Assembly (NCBI GenBank): GCA_949710005.1 | Contig: OX453279.1 | Location: 9,188,378 to 9,252,377, forward strand | DNA length: 64,000 nucleotides | Origin: Ricordea florida | Taxonomy: Eukaryota > Cnidaria > Anthozoa > Corallimorpharia > Ricordeidae | Direction: 5' to 3' | Shown here: positions 1 through 9,426 of the stretch, one piece after another | Layout: every line of letters begins with the position of its first letter | How positions within the stretch are numbered: position 1 is the stretch's first letter | The notes under the pieces: model-generated | Seen by the model: only the letters and a program-made list of their open reading frames with translations | Databases searched by the model: none | What the model was told of the DNA's origin: nothing | Made by a program: the position numbers and the translations under genes

Positions 1-1
1 G

Positions 2-163
2 TTTGTTGGTGAATTGGACGCCGGCTTCAGACTCTTAAACCTTAAGAACGATTCTCTCAGAAAGAAGTTCGATGGCCTCAAGTACGACCTAAAGAAGATT
101 GAGGAAGTGGTGTATGATCTGACTATAAGAGGACTTAAACCAACCATGGACGAGTCCAGTTAA
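2..163 (+). CDS. 3' end of an unrecognised protein-coding gene
   Basis: An open frame enters from the left edge and stops at 161-163. It encodes about 53 charged, helix-prone residues (leucine- and lysine-rich, ending LKPTMDESS). I do not recognise the family, and no start or splice acceptor is visible. The composition is protein-like rather than random. It could be the last exon of a host gene or the tail of a transposon ORF. Confidence 0.3.
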   Translation, partial: FVGELDAGFRLLNLKNDSLRKKFDGLKYDLKKIEEVVYDLTIRGLKPTMDESS

Positions 164-259
164 TAACGGAAACGAGTTACCTGGATCACCCCACCCCCTC
201 ACCGTCTTGGGTTAAGATGGGGATTCCTGTTGCCATTCAACTTCGCCCGGCCACAGTAC

Positions 260-640
260 TCCTTGTTATATCGGCAATTTTTGCGTTGTGTGCAGACTGT
301 AATACTGTGTTTCGTTCTTCTGCATACAGCAAATTCGTATTGTTAGCAAATAAATAAAATTCTGATTTACTTGAAGCATCATAAATGTCATTGATAAAAT
401 TAAATCAGAAACAGCAAAGGACCCAGGACAGAGCCCTGTGGAACACCACATAACGATTTTTCATTTTTAGAAATGTAGGACCCAATCTGAGTGGTTTGTG
501 TTCTCCCAGTTAAATATGAACCAGTTATTAACTATGCCACGAACTCCATAATGATGTAACTTTGTAATAAAATAAAGTGATCAATTGCATCAAATGCCTT
601 CTGCAGATTGATAAATATCCCACATGAAAACATGGACTTA
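260..640 (-). pseudogene. decayed LINE reverse-transcriptase fragment
   Basis: Read on the minus strand, this segment shows the landmarks of a non-LTR reverse transcriptase: a motif A-like FINLQKAFDAIDH, then GVPQGSVLGPLLF (motif B), then INDIYDAS, then FANNTN in place of the usual F/YADDT (motif C). A frameshift lies near 375-385 between motifs B and C, and the catalytic DD is replaced by NN. It is therefore a dead fragment of a Jockey/CR1-type element with no intact ORF. Confidence 0.7.
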
Positions 641-920
641 TCCATGTTAGACATGTTACCCTGAATTCAGTTTACAATATCTAAGATGTTTCAAAGTACT
701 CACATCCGCTATTTTGAAGTATCAATCGTCGCCAAATAGGTATGTTTTTTATCAGTGATGCTGAAGTTTTTGATATTTGACTGATCCAAGTGTCAAAGGT
801 TTTGAGTAGTATTTTTTCATTTACAGTTCAAGCACCATGACAGACGATAAAAGAATATAAGAAATTGCGATAATCAAACTAATGAAGTAATTTGTTCCAC
901 GGTAAGGTGAAAGAAGGAGG

Positions 921-956
921 TGCTGACGTTTCGAGCGTTAGCCCTTCCTCAGAGCA
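921..956 (-). ncRNA. hammerhead-ribozyme-like motif (Penelope type)
   Basis: On the minus strand the segment reads CTGAGGA (952-946), a short stem-loop GGGC-TAAC-GCTC, GAAAC (932-928), GTC (927-925). A four-base stem I is formed by TGCT (956-953) and AGCA (924-921). This order, CUGANGA - stem II - GAAAC - GUC, is the hammerhead core. Minimal type I hammerheads of this shape are known from the terminal repeats of Penelope-like retroelements. Stem II has a G-U pair and an extra A, so activity is uncertain. No Penelope reverse transcriptase is seen nearby. Confidence 0.5.
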
Positions 957-999
957 AGTCAAACGAATATAAACAAGCTGATCATGACAATGATTCACG

Positions 1000-1467
1000 T
1001 TTGTGTTGTCTTTAAGTTATTGTTAAAAATGATCAAACTAACATACGTTTCTGTCAATGTGGAAAAAATAAAATGTTCTTTTAATGATCAAAATAAAAAG
1101 TTCAATTGAGAATGTAGACAACCTGAACATTTCCAGTATTTCCTTTACCACAAATACCTTAAGTTGCAACAAAATAATTAAACGATTCAATTTCTTCCCT
1201 GCTGCAATCACGTCGTATTCGATCTATTTTCGAGTTTTCTCCACAACTCCCTGGGAGGTACTCCATTGGCCAGCTAGCTGTGCTGCCCAATAGCATATGC
1301 TAATTCAGCCTCTTGTGATATATTAATTTTGCCCTTGTTAGCACTGTTTTCTGTCCTTAGATAACGCACCAAAATCGTATCTGCTATAAGTCAACTGCCT
1401 TGATGCCCAGCTACACGAGAAATAAATCATCTGTTAAAACGATCCGTAAGAGTATTGGGAAAGAGAT
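1000..1467. other. non-coding stretch
   Basis: AT-rich DNA with no convincing ORF, no recognised repeat and no RNA gene. The one short open frame (1084-1293) has no protein-like character. Confidence 0.5.
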
Positions 1468-1819
1468 TAAGGGTGCGTTCCTTTGGTATAATCCGGATCT
1501 GGATTTGTGATCCAAGATCACACTGACGCATCAAAGGAACCGATCAAAGGAACCAATGAATCCTTGTCCACAGAAGATCATGGCATCGGTTTCTTTGAAG
1601 CGCCAAGATCGTGTGATCTCGGATCACAAATTCAGATCTGAATCATACCAAAGAAACGGGTAAGATTTCCGCACAGGTCCCTACTTCATTATGCATGCTG
1701 CAGTTGAATTGTTTTGGGAAGTGCGCGTGTAAACATTTCTAAGAACGAAACCGTACGGCTACAGCATGCATAATGAAGTAGGGACCTGTGAGGAAATCTT
1801 ACCAAGAAACGCACCCTTA
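1468..1819. repeat. nested MITE-like inverted-repeat elements
   Basis: The outer element has ends TAAGGGTGCGTTCCTTTGGTA (from 1468) and the near-complement at 1800-1819. An inner arm pair, around 1481-1513 and 1622-1654, extends the palindrome. A second palindromic element (about 1659-1803) lies inside its right end, with 40-base arms at 1660-1702 and 1761-1803. ACCAAAGAAAC and ACCAAGAAAC on its two sides look like an imperfect target duplication. No ORF is present, which fits non-autonomous DNA transposons. Confidence 0.6.
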
Positions 1820-2281
1820 GTAAGGCTTTGTGTTGCATTGCACCGTTAGCCGTTATTCGGGTAGTCACGCAATGTTGTTGTTTCCGGTTGCAGCCTTAAA
1901 AAGGGGATCAATTTTAGTTTGTCTCCTTCTTAACTAGGGGCAAGGTACAACACGCTGGGCAGAACACATCTATCTAAAGTTACTGGGAGTGCGCAGAGTC
2001 ATCGACGAGGCATTTGAAAGTAGCTGTATGTTTTGATGCGGTAGATAATCTTTTTGTACCGCTTTCTAATATTTGTTCAGAAGTAACGGTATCGCGCTAC
2101 ATGAATTTATGCAATATCTACGTTATGGGATATCAGTAGACTCCGAGCAGCACCAGTTCAATAGTGTAAACAAGAGTGATCACCCAAGTGTGTCTCATCC
2201 AAGTACTAACACCGTCAAGCGGGGCTTAACTTCGGTGGACCAACGCGGATTGTGTGACAGTTATATTCGTTCTAAACTCAG

Positions 2282-3205
2282 TCACCAATCCATTTCCTGC
2301 AGTATCATCTTGGTTACAATTTCTTTATAATTCAAACATTCCGGTAACGAAGCAACTTCCGTTATCAACTTTCGTCCATGGTCCACAAAGCATTCTTCCT
2401 GAAACGAAACAAATATGACCTTTTCGTGGCCAGCATTGCACGCACATTCCATTTGCTGCAGAAGATGCGCCTCGAACAACATTGGATCGGAGGCATAGAT
2501 GGTGCATATCCATTGCTTAAACTTAGTTGTCGGAGCATTTCGGCCATGGCTAAAAGATCTAGGCGAACAGCCTTCGGGAGCTGGCTCAACAAACACTTGA
2601 TCGCCTTCCTTTAGGATGTACTCGATATTTGATCGGGTAGCCTCGTAAGGGCACCAGTCAATCATCACTATTTCGTTTGGGAACAATTCCTGAGCGGTTG
2701 TGGGAGTAAGAACAGAGTACGACAGATATTCTTTGGTGCACGATTTCAAGTTGCAAGGAATTTTAGGTATCTTATCGCCGAGGGACGTATTGTTGTCGAT
2801 GATTCCTGACAAAGAGTGGTAAACATGAAGTTCTCTGTATCTCTCTGAGGACCGCTGGTATATGGCTGTCAGTCGCAGGCGACAAATGTTAGTATATCGC
2901 TGTTGAATGTAATCTCTGTTAGCCTTTGACAACTGAGTTGCGTACCCGTTACCTCTGTAATCTGCATGAATGCGTGTAGCTCGCTCCAATGCTGTTTTGT
3001 CGTTATCTATAACGACTATAGATTGCACTCCAACGATTTTGCTTCCCAGGCAAGCGAGCATTACAATTCTGTTTGATTGTTTGAGCCATTGATGGTATCG
3101 TAGAGGTAAGTAGTCAAATCCACCGTAGATCCCTTGCGATAATTTGACAACGTTGTCGAAGTCCTCTGGTTTGGCCAAGCGAAATGTTAGCGTAGTCTCC
3201 ATCAT
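2282..3205 (-). CDS. GNAT-family N-acetyltransferase, NAT16 (histidine acetyltransferase)-like
   Basis: Intact single-exon ORF of 307 residues. The N-terminal half has the GNAT fold order. Residues about 8-35 carry the DFDNVVKLSQGIYGGFDYLP signature typical of the NAT16/histidine N-acetyltransferase group, followed by a beta strand (IVGVQSIVVID) and the acetyl-CoA loop HADYRGNGYA near residue 85. The C-terminal half is the long extension usual in this family. Such enzymes move an acetyl group from acetyl-CoA to an amino-acid amine. Two Met codons open the frame and no upstream coding is seen. It is a host gene, with no sign of damage. Confidence 0.8.
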   Translation of the reverse strand: MMETTLTFRLAKPEDFDNVVKLSQGIYGGFDYLPLRYHQWLKQSNRIVMLACLGSKIVGVQSIVVIDNDKTALERATRIHADYRGNGYATQLSKANRDYIQQRYTNICRLRLTAIYQRSSERYRELHVYHSLSGIIDNNTSLGDKIPKIPCNLKSCTKEYLSYSVLTPTTAQELFPNEIVMIDWCPYEATRSNIEYILKEGDQVFVEPAPEGCSPRSFSHGRNAPTTKFKQWICTIYASDPMLFEAHLLQQMECACNAGHEKVIFVSFQEECFVDHGRKLITEVASLPECLNYKEIVTKMILQEMDW

Positions 3206-3476
3206 TACCCATAATGGTCACGCCATCGGACTCCAGGAAAGGTTGGCTATTTTGAAGGTAGTTCCAAGTTATTGCCGTCGAGCGTTAGCGTGACAGCACA
3301 CTATTCTTTTCAGTGGGGCAAAAAGTCCAATTAACAAATTGACGTCAGTTTTTTATGCGTCTGTCCTCTTATTGATGATAAATTGCGTCATATAAGCCGT
3401 ATAAGCCCCCGGCTTTGGCTTTACTGAGGTTGTACCATATGAGCGATAGAATAATAAAGAAAAGAAATAGATAACA

Positions 3477-3538
3477 TTGTCAAAGTGTTGTAGATCCACG
3501 AGCCGATAGGCGAGTGGATCTACAACAAACTTTGACAA
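3477..3538. repeat. near-perfect hairpin
   Basis: TTGTCAAAGTGTTGTAGATCCAC (3477-3499) is mirrored by GTGGATCTACAACAAACTTTGACAA (3514-3538) around a 14-base loop. This resembles a short palindromic MITE. It ends about 80 bp before Polinton 1. Confidence 0.7.
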
Positions 3539-3619
3539 TTAGCCAATCAGCGCGCGAGAATTCGCTCAGTTATTGTGAAAAATATTTTCGAATGCAAGAC
3601 TCTAAGCCTGCGCAGTAGA

Positions 3620-3890
3620 AGTAGTAGCAAAGTGACAGTTCTGGGACAAAGGGCGTGGTCAAAATACTGGTCTAAAGACTGCACGTGTGCAGGATCGATT
3701 TTGGATCCTATCAACTTAAAGAAATGTTACTATACAACCAAGAACTCATCATGCCAAATCAAAATCAAACTGTCAAAGAGCTCCGCGCCATTGCCAAGGA
3801 GCGTAAGATACCAAATTATTACAAGATGCGTCGAAACGAGTTACTAGAGGCGCTGGGGATGCCTGAAGAGGTACCTAGTGCTAGTAGTGG
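3620..3890 (+). repeat. left terminal inverted repeat of Polinton 1
   Basis: 271 bp that read as identical to the complement of 17617-17887. It contains a CTTAAAGA promoter-like motif (3715-3722) and the first 46 codons of the polymerase ORF counted from 3751, so the repeat is partly coding. Confidence 0.9.
3715..3722 (+). promoter_or_regulatory. CTTAAAGA promoter-like motif, polymerase gene
   Basis: Ends 28 nt before the ATG at 3751, the spacing seen for the related motif throughout element 2. An ATG at 3724 lies directly beside it and would leave almost no leader. This favours 3751 as the start. Confidence 0.5.
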
Positions 3891-6800
3891 TAGTGGGGGA
3901 ACAACGCATATTCTCGATGAGCCTGTCCCAGAAATAAGTGTCCCGATTCTTAGGCCTACCAAATACGTACCTCCAAGTGCCCCTAGTCGGTGGAAGACAC
4001 TTGTTTCGGAATATAACAAAAGAGTACGGAAGAAAATAAACAAGTTTGCAAATTGGATTTTGAATTATGTCCCAAAGAGAATCAAAAAGCCTGCGAACGA
4101 AAGAATCAGGAAGTTGAAGGAGGAAGTAAGAATCATCTGGGCTGTACTAGAGCCGTTCAGTGTAAAAGAAAAGGAAAAGGCACTGAAAGGGTTCTTCAAG
4201 ACCTATCGGATCGATGGGAAAAAGGGGTACGGTCCTCAAGACTTCATCAAGAAGATAAAACCAAAGGTTGTGGGGTTACTTTATACTAGAAGTAAACCCA
4301 TCAAGGTCAAGTTTATATTAACTTGCACATTCATAAAAGAGAATCTTGCTACGGGTAAGATTGAGGAGACTGAGGGGTACTTTCATACTAACATTGAAAT
4401 AGTAACGGATTCAACTGATCTATCTAACTTATTCGATGCAATGACGGAATTACAACTTGAAAAGGTTGCGAGATTTGAAGGTGAAAAGTCTGGATGGCAA
4501 TTTGATCGAGTTGAGTACTTTGATATACACATTAATCCATTTGAGCCTGTATCTGGAACTTCTTACATACCCCTACCAATGGTTTTAGCTGAGAAGAAGG
4601 CTATAATCAATGTCAAGAATGAGAATGACAATGAGTGTTTCAAGTGGGCGGTGACATCTGCTGTATTTCCCAAAGAGAATCACGGTGAAAGACTGAATGC
4701 TGAAATGAGAGAGAACTCTAAGAAGTTTGACTGGACGGGAATGGAGTTCCCTGTTACACTAAGGGATATTGCCAAGTTTGAGAAGCAAAATCCTTACGCT
4801 ATTAACGTATATGGATATGAGTCTGGGGTAAACGTTTTGAGAATCAGTAAGCGGCGAGAGGTGACAGTGATAAACTTACTTTTGTTATCCAAAGATGAAA
4901 CGAATCACTACTGTTGGATTAAGAACTTGAGTAGGCTTTTGTCATCACAAGTCGATAAACACGATGGTAGAAAATACTTTTGTCATAGATGTCTTAATCC
5001 ATTCAATACACAATCCTCCCTGGACAAGCATCTAGAGTGTTGCAGCAATCATGAAGCAGTTAAGATGACAGTCCCTATGAACGAAGATGGAAGCCCGCAG
5101 TTCTTCGGTTTCAAAAATCGTAACAGAAAGATGGAGGTCCCGTTTGTTGTGTATGCAGATTTTGAGTGCTACACTGAAAAGATACATACGTGTTACCAAG
5201 ATGAGAGTGGGAGCTTTACCAATAGATACCAGAAGCATAAACCATCAGGTTTTTGTTACCTGATCAAGTGCTTTGATAACGCTATATTCGAACCCAAACT
5301 TGTAAGGCACACATCTGAGTCACCAGACGAAGATGTACCCAAGATGTTTATGGAGAGTTTGGAGTCGGATATCAAACAAATTTATGATAGGTTCAAGCTA
5401 CCTAAAAATCCTCATGTTAGTGAGGATGAGAAAATAGACTATGAAAATGCCACACACTGTCACATTTGTGGATCGATGATTGGCCATGATAAGGTATTAG
5501 ACCATTGTCATCTTACTGGAAAGTATAGAGGTGCCGCGCATGAAGAGTGTAACTTGAATTACAAGGTGCCCAAATTTGTACCAGTTATATTCCATAACCT
5601 ATCCGGATACGATGGTCATTTATTTGTGAGGAATATAGGGGAATCGAAAGGTAAGCTGGATTGCATACCAATCAACGATGAAAAGTACATTTCGTTCACG
5701 AAGGAGATTGTTGTCGACTCTTATAAGAACAAGAAAGGGAAAACGGTTGAAATTAAACGGGGAATTAGGTTCATTGATAGCTTTCGGTTTATGGCAGCGG
5801 GCCTCAGAAGGTTGGTTGACAATCTACCACAATCTTCTCTGGTGAATGTAACGAGTTGGTATGAAAGGGTAATGGAAGAAGATGGTCCAGACATGCAGTT
5901 ACTGACTAGGAAGGGGGTATTTCCTTACGATTGGTTTGATGGGTTTGATAAGCTCAGTGAAACTCATCTCCCACCAAAGGATGAGTTCTACTCGAAGCTC
6001 TATGACGCTGAAATATCGGACGAAGATTACCAACATGCTCAGAACGTGTGGAAAGCCTTTGGGATTAAATGCTTCAGGGAATACCACGACCTTTACCTTG
6101 AGCTGGATGTCTTATTGTTGGCTGATGTTTTCGAGAACTTCAGAGATGTTTGTAGGAAGAACTACGACTTGGATCCAGCTTGGTACTACACTGCACCTGG
6201 ATTTGCGTGGGACGCGGCCCTGAAAATGACCAATGTGAGTTTGGAACTTTTGAATGACCCTGACATGCTTCTCATGATTGAGAAAGGTATTCGAGGGGGT
6301 ATCTCTATGATCTCCACTAGGTATGGTAAAGCCAACAATCCATACATGAAAGATTATGACCCATCATTACCAACAAAGTACATCACATACATGGATGCAA
6401 ACGGTTTGTACGGATGTGCAATGAGTAAACCTTTACCAACACATGACTTTCGATGGTTGACTGAAGAAGAGCTTGTATTGAAGTGGAAAGATATACCATG
6501 CATACTAGAGGTTGATATGATGTACCAAAAGCACCTTCACAAACTGCATAATGACTATCCATTAGCACCAGAGAGGGTTACGGTAAATGGTGTGGATAAA
6601 CTAATTCCAAACCTAAGGCACAAACGAAAATACATTGTTCACCACGAGACATTGAAACAGTATTTGAGTCTAGGGTTGAAAGTCTACAAGATACATAGAG
6701 GCATCACATTCAAAGAGTCCGCGTGGCTGAAGCCCTATATCGACTTGAATACCGAACTAAGGACTAAAGCAACAAACGACTTCGAGAAGGATTTCTTCAA

Positions 6801-7596
6801 GTTGATGAACAACTCAGTCTTTGGGAAAACTATGGAGAACGTAAGGAACAGGGTGGACGTTCGTTTGGTCACTGATGAGTCAAAAGCCAAGAAGTTGGTA
6901 TCGAAGCCGAATTATCACCACAGCACGATCTTTTGTGAGAATCTAGTTGCAGTACAAATGAAGAAGACAAAGTTGGTGTTGGACAAACCTATTTACCTAG
7001 GCTTTTCAGTCCTGGAACTAAACAAGACTATAATGTACGACTTCCACTATAACTACATCAAGCCCAAGTATGGTAGCAAGGCCAAATTGTTATTTACAGA
7101 CACTGACTCACTGGCATACGAGGTGGAGACGGATGACTTCTACAAAGACATTAGCCCAGATGTGAGAGACCGGTTCGACACCAGCAACTACCCTGAACAT
7201 CATCCATCCAGCATTGAGGTGGGCGTGAACAAGAAAGTCGGGGGCATGTTCAAGGATGAAGCGGGTGGCCAACAGATCATAGAATTCGTAGGTCTCCGGG
7301 CCAAACTATATTCATACATGATGGATGAGGGAAAGGAGGAAAAGAAGTGTAAGGGTGTGAAGAAGGCTGTCGTGAAAAAGAGCATAAGCTTCAACGACTA
7401 CAAGGATTGCCTCTTCAATCAAAAATCACAGAGGAGGACAATGAATATCATCAGAAGTCATCTGCACGACTTGTATACAGAGACTGTGAACAAGGTGGCA
7501 CTATCATGCGAAGACGACAAAAGGGTGGTAAGGGAGGATGGGATACATACATATGCATATGGTCACTTTAGGACTCTAATTTCGATAAAAACTTAA
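3751..7596 (+). CDS. protein-primed DNA polymerase B with SAP head and embedded HNH endonuclease
   Basis: 1281 residues from 3751 (the frame is open further upstream). Order of modules: SAP/HeH-like helical head (about 1-40, encoded in the inverted repeat); basic linker; a block with DNECFKWA (Cys296) and NHYCW (His386) that resembles a papain- or OTU-type protease pair; a C2H2-like finger (from about 411); 3'-5' exonuclease motif I YADFEC (Asp470, Glu472); an endonuclease VII-type HNH (CHICG...DHCH, about 570-595); exo II NLSGYDGH (about 617); exo III YLELD (782-786). Polymerase motifs follow: A DANGLYG (882), B KLMNNSVFGKT (1017) and C DTDS (1117). It would replicate the element using a terminal protein primer. 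The frame is intact. Confidence 0.92.
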   Translation: MPNQNQTVKELRAIAKERKIPNYYKMRRNELLEALGMPEEVPSASSGSGGTTHILDEPVPEISVPILRPTKYVPPSAPSRWKTLVSEYNKRVRKKINKFANWILNYVPKRIKKPANERIRKLKEEVRIIWAVLEPFSVKEKEKALKGFFKTYRIDGKKGYGPQDFIKKIKPKVVGLLYTRSKPIKVKFILTCTFIKENLATGKIEETEGYFHTNIEIVTDSTDLSNLFDAMTELQLEKVARFEGEKSGWQFDRVEYFDIHINPFEPVSGTSYIPLPMVLAEKKAIINVKNENDNECFKWAVTSAVFPKENHGERLNAEMRENSKKFDWTGMEFPVTLRDIAKFEKQNPYAINVYGYESGVNVLRISKRREVTVINLLLLSKDETNHYCWIKNLSRLLSSQVDKHDGRKYFCHRCLNPFNTQSSLDKHLECCSNHEAVKMTVPMNEDGSPQFFGFKNRNRKMEVPFVVYADFECYTEKIHTCYQDESGSFTNRYQKHKPSGFCYLIKCFDNAIFEPKLVRHTSESPDEDVPKMFMESLESDIKQIYDRFKLPKNPHVSEDEKIDYENATHCHICGSMIGHDKVLDHCHLTGKYRGAAHEECNLNYKVPKFVPVIFHNLSGYDGHLFVRNIGESKGKLDCIPINDEKYISFTKEIVVDSYKNKKGKTVEIKRGIRFIDSFRFMAAGLRRLVDNLPQSSLVNVTSWYERVMEEDGPDMQLLTRKGVFPYDWFDGFDKLSETHLPPKDEFYSKLYDAEISDEDYQHAQNVWKAFGIKCFREYHDLYLELDVLLLADVFENFRDVCRKNYDLDPAWYYTAPGFAWDAALKMTNVSLELLNDPDMLLMIEKGIRGGISMISTRYGKANNPYMKDYDPSLPTKYITYMDANGLYGCAMSKPLPTHDFRWLTEEELVLKWKDIPCILEVDMMYQKHLHKLHNDYPLAPERVTVNGVDKLIPNLRHKRKYIVHHETLKQYLSLGLKVYKIHRGITFKESAWLKPYIDLNTELRTKATNDFEKDFFKLMNNSVFGKTMENVRNRVDVRLVTDESKAKKLVSKPNYHHSTIFCENLVAVQMKKTKLVLDKPIYLGFSVLELNKTIMYDFHYNYIKPKYGSKAKLLFTDTDSLAYEVETDDFYKDISPDVRDRFDTSNYPEHHPSSIEVGVNKKVGGMFKDEAGGQQIIEFVGLRAKLYSYMMDEGKEEKKCKGVKKAVVKKSISFNDYKDCLFNQKSQRRTMNIIRSHLHDLYTETVNKVALSCEDDKRVVREDGIHTYAYGHFRTLISIKT

Positions 7597-7635
7597 GGAT
7601 TTATTTATAAATATATCCAACTAGACAAAGTCGGT

Positions 7636-8466
7636 ATGGATTACGATTCAGAGGAAGCTTATCACAGCCTTGCCGAACATTTTCAGTCTATGTTCAAGAA
7701 AGCTGATGAGGAGGACGAACAGGTTTGTAAGCATGAAAGTGTGTATAGGGATAACACAGGGATTGTTCTTTGTAGCTTCTGTAAGACTGAACTAGAATCG
7801 ATGGACTACTCTCGACGGGAATGGATGTACGACTTTTCAGCTAGTAGGTGTGATCTTCGCAGATCAAGACTAAAGGGAGTTCGTAATGTATTCGAGAGAC
7901 ATGACTTGAATGTGTCTTCTATGATGATCGATATCATAGAAGCCAAGTATCAAGAGATTCTAAAGTTTAAGTGTAAAAATCGCGGTCAGATTCGTAAGTC
8001 TTTGGTGGCTTCATGCTTGTTTTATACATACCAAGAATTTGGTGAATATCGTACGTTAGATTACATTAGAAATTTGTTTGGACTCAAGCAAAGAGCCATG
8101 ACATATGGCTTACAAATGTACTTGGAAGCATTCCCAGAGGTGAGAACCAACCACATTACACCAGAGAAACTTATTCCCTGGATAATGAGAGTTACTGGGG
8201 TTGATGAATCTCATCACAGACGTATTTTGTCCATTGTCAAGTACTTTGAAGCAACATCACAGATTCTTGAGCGCAGTACTAGTAGCATAATTGCAGCGAG
8301 TATTGTCTTCTTTTACTTATGTATGAACCAGGAGTATAAAAATCAAATAGGTATGACAAAGAAGATCTTTGCCAGCAAAGTTAAAATGTCGGAGATTTCA
8401 TTGATCAAGACAGTTCGTGAAATGGCTGACATCTCAATGTCACTTAAGTACTCTAGAAGGTGGTAA
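7636..8466 (+). CDS. TFIIB-like transcription initiation factor
   Basis: 276 residues. A zinc ribbon lies near residues 31-52 (CKH...CSFC), followed by a linker and two helical repeats with cyclin-fold character. The first is around 85-170 (RKSLVASCLFYTYQEFG), the second around 175-270 (STSSIIAASIVFFYLC). TFIIB recruits RNA polymerase II to promoters, and large DNA viruses often encode their own version. A TATA-rich stretch, TTATTTATAAATATAT (7602-7617), precedes the ATG. The gene follows the polymerase by 39 nt, and its end overlaps the opposing integrase by 27 nt. Element 2 has no counterpart. The call rests on motif order, not a search. Confidence 0.7.
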   Translation: MDYDSEEAYHSLAEHFQSMFKKADEEDEQVCKHESVYRDNTGIVLCSFCKTELESMDYSRREWMYDFSASRCDLRRSRLKGVRNVFERHDLNVSSMMIDIIEAKYQEILKFKCKNRGQIRKSLVASCLFYTYQEFGEYRTLDYIRNLFGLKQRAMTYGLQMYLEAFPEVRTNHITPEKLIPWIMRVTGVDESHHRRILSIVKYFEATSQILERSTSSIIAASIVFFYLCMNQEYKNQIGMTKKIFASKVKMSEISLIKTVREMADISMSLKYSRRW

Positions 8467-9351
8467 TTCAGTATCATCGGGAACAACTTGAAGTTCCTCG
8501 CGTACAAATCCTCGCTTCGATACTCCATCCAAATAATACACCACTGGCTGATCAGGTGAAATTACAGTTCTCGCTATATCATAAACCTCAAGGCTCCATA
8601 TAGGATCAGTGGCTCTTCGTTTGTCACCACCTTCATCTTCACCGGGTGAATACAAATACCTAACCTCGACTCCCGGGGGCAACCTCTTCTCATTCAAGCC
8701 CACAGCTCTCTTGTATTCCATAGGCTTAATATCAATCTCTTTCAATTCCAACGCTCCATCGGGCTCTTTACCTGTGATACGTGTGTGTTCAGAATTCAAA
8801 GTCTTCATAATAGCGGGCAGCCTTTTCACCCAAACCCTGGACCTAACATCACTCACCATCTCTTGTGCATATTGATGACTAAATAATTTCTCACCAAGCG
8901 TTCTATTAGCCCTCTCTACAAAAGCCTGCGCTCGATGATTACCAGCTTTACTTCGCTGTATGTCTACTTGATGCTTATTCATCAAGTGACTGACATTGCC
9001 CATGAATTCTCTACCGGGATCCACCATTAATGTCCTTGGCCACTTTAGCTTCCGAGCATAAATCCTCTCAAACGCCCTGGCCACTTCACCACTATCTCTC
9101 GAGGTCAGTGCCTCAGCATCCTTGTACCTAGAAGCGATATCAATCACAACCAGCGCATAGCGGTATGTTTTTCTTCTCACTGTATCGTGAGGAAGAAACA
9201 ACAAGTCCGCCTGATGAATTTGATTTGGCTTGCCAACGACCCAATGTGGTCTGGGTATATACCTCGGGGGTGGAAGATATATTTGCCATAATGCTTGTTT
9301 CTCCAACCAATCTCTAGCAACACTTTCGTTCACTTTGGCTGCACTCGCCAA
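8440..9351 (-). CDS. retroviral-type (rve) integrase of Polinton 1, start codon missing
   Basis: DDE integrase core: ALVVIDIASRYKDAEAL supplies the first Asp, LMVDPGREFMG the second, and the Glu lies in QAFVERANR. It is followed by a C-terminal chromo/SH3-like region. A preceding QIHQADLLFLPHD segment is typical of Polinton integrases. The first position usable as a start by relaxed rules is TTG at 9351. The reading frame and its similarity to element 2's integrase continue upstream to about 9426, but no ATG exists before an in-frame stop. The ancestral start probably sat at the deletion that removed the capsid genes. The enzyme would insert the element into DNA; here expression is doubtful. 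Confidence 0.85.
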   Translation of the reverse strand: MASAAKVNESVARDWLEKQALWQIYLPPPRYIPRPHWVVGKPNQIHQADLLFLPHDTVRRKTYRYALVVIDIASRYKDAEALTSRDSGEVARAFERIYARKLKWPRTLMVDPGREFMGNVSHLMNKHQVDIQRSKAGNHRAQAFVERANRTLGEKLFSHQYAQEMVSDVRSRVWVKRLPAIMKTLNSEHTRITGKEPDGALELKEIDIKPMEYKRAVGLNEKRLPPGVEVRYLYSPGEDEGGDKRRATDPIWSLEVYDIARTVISPDQPVVYYLDGVSKRGFVREELQVVPDDTELPPSRVLK

Positions 9352-9426
9352 CTTTGGTATGGCCGAGTATCCTTTCCAGTATCCATCAGTAGAGTAGTAT
9401 AATCGACTTAAAACATCGTTCGACGA

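Noticed and set aside
2073-2614. plus-strand ORFs opposite the acetyltransferase gene
   Set aside because: Antisense to an intact GNAT coding region and without protein-like composition.
3477-3538. bacterial-type terminator
   Set aside because: A hairpin without transcription context in animal DNA. It is better explained as a palindromic MITE.
3685-3750. upstream start of the polymerase ORF at 3685 and of its mirror gene at 17822
   Set aside because: Both would begin with GTG. The promoter-like motif lies inside this part, and the ATG at 3751 (mirror 17756) has the usual spacing.
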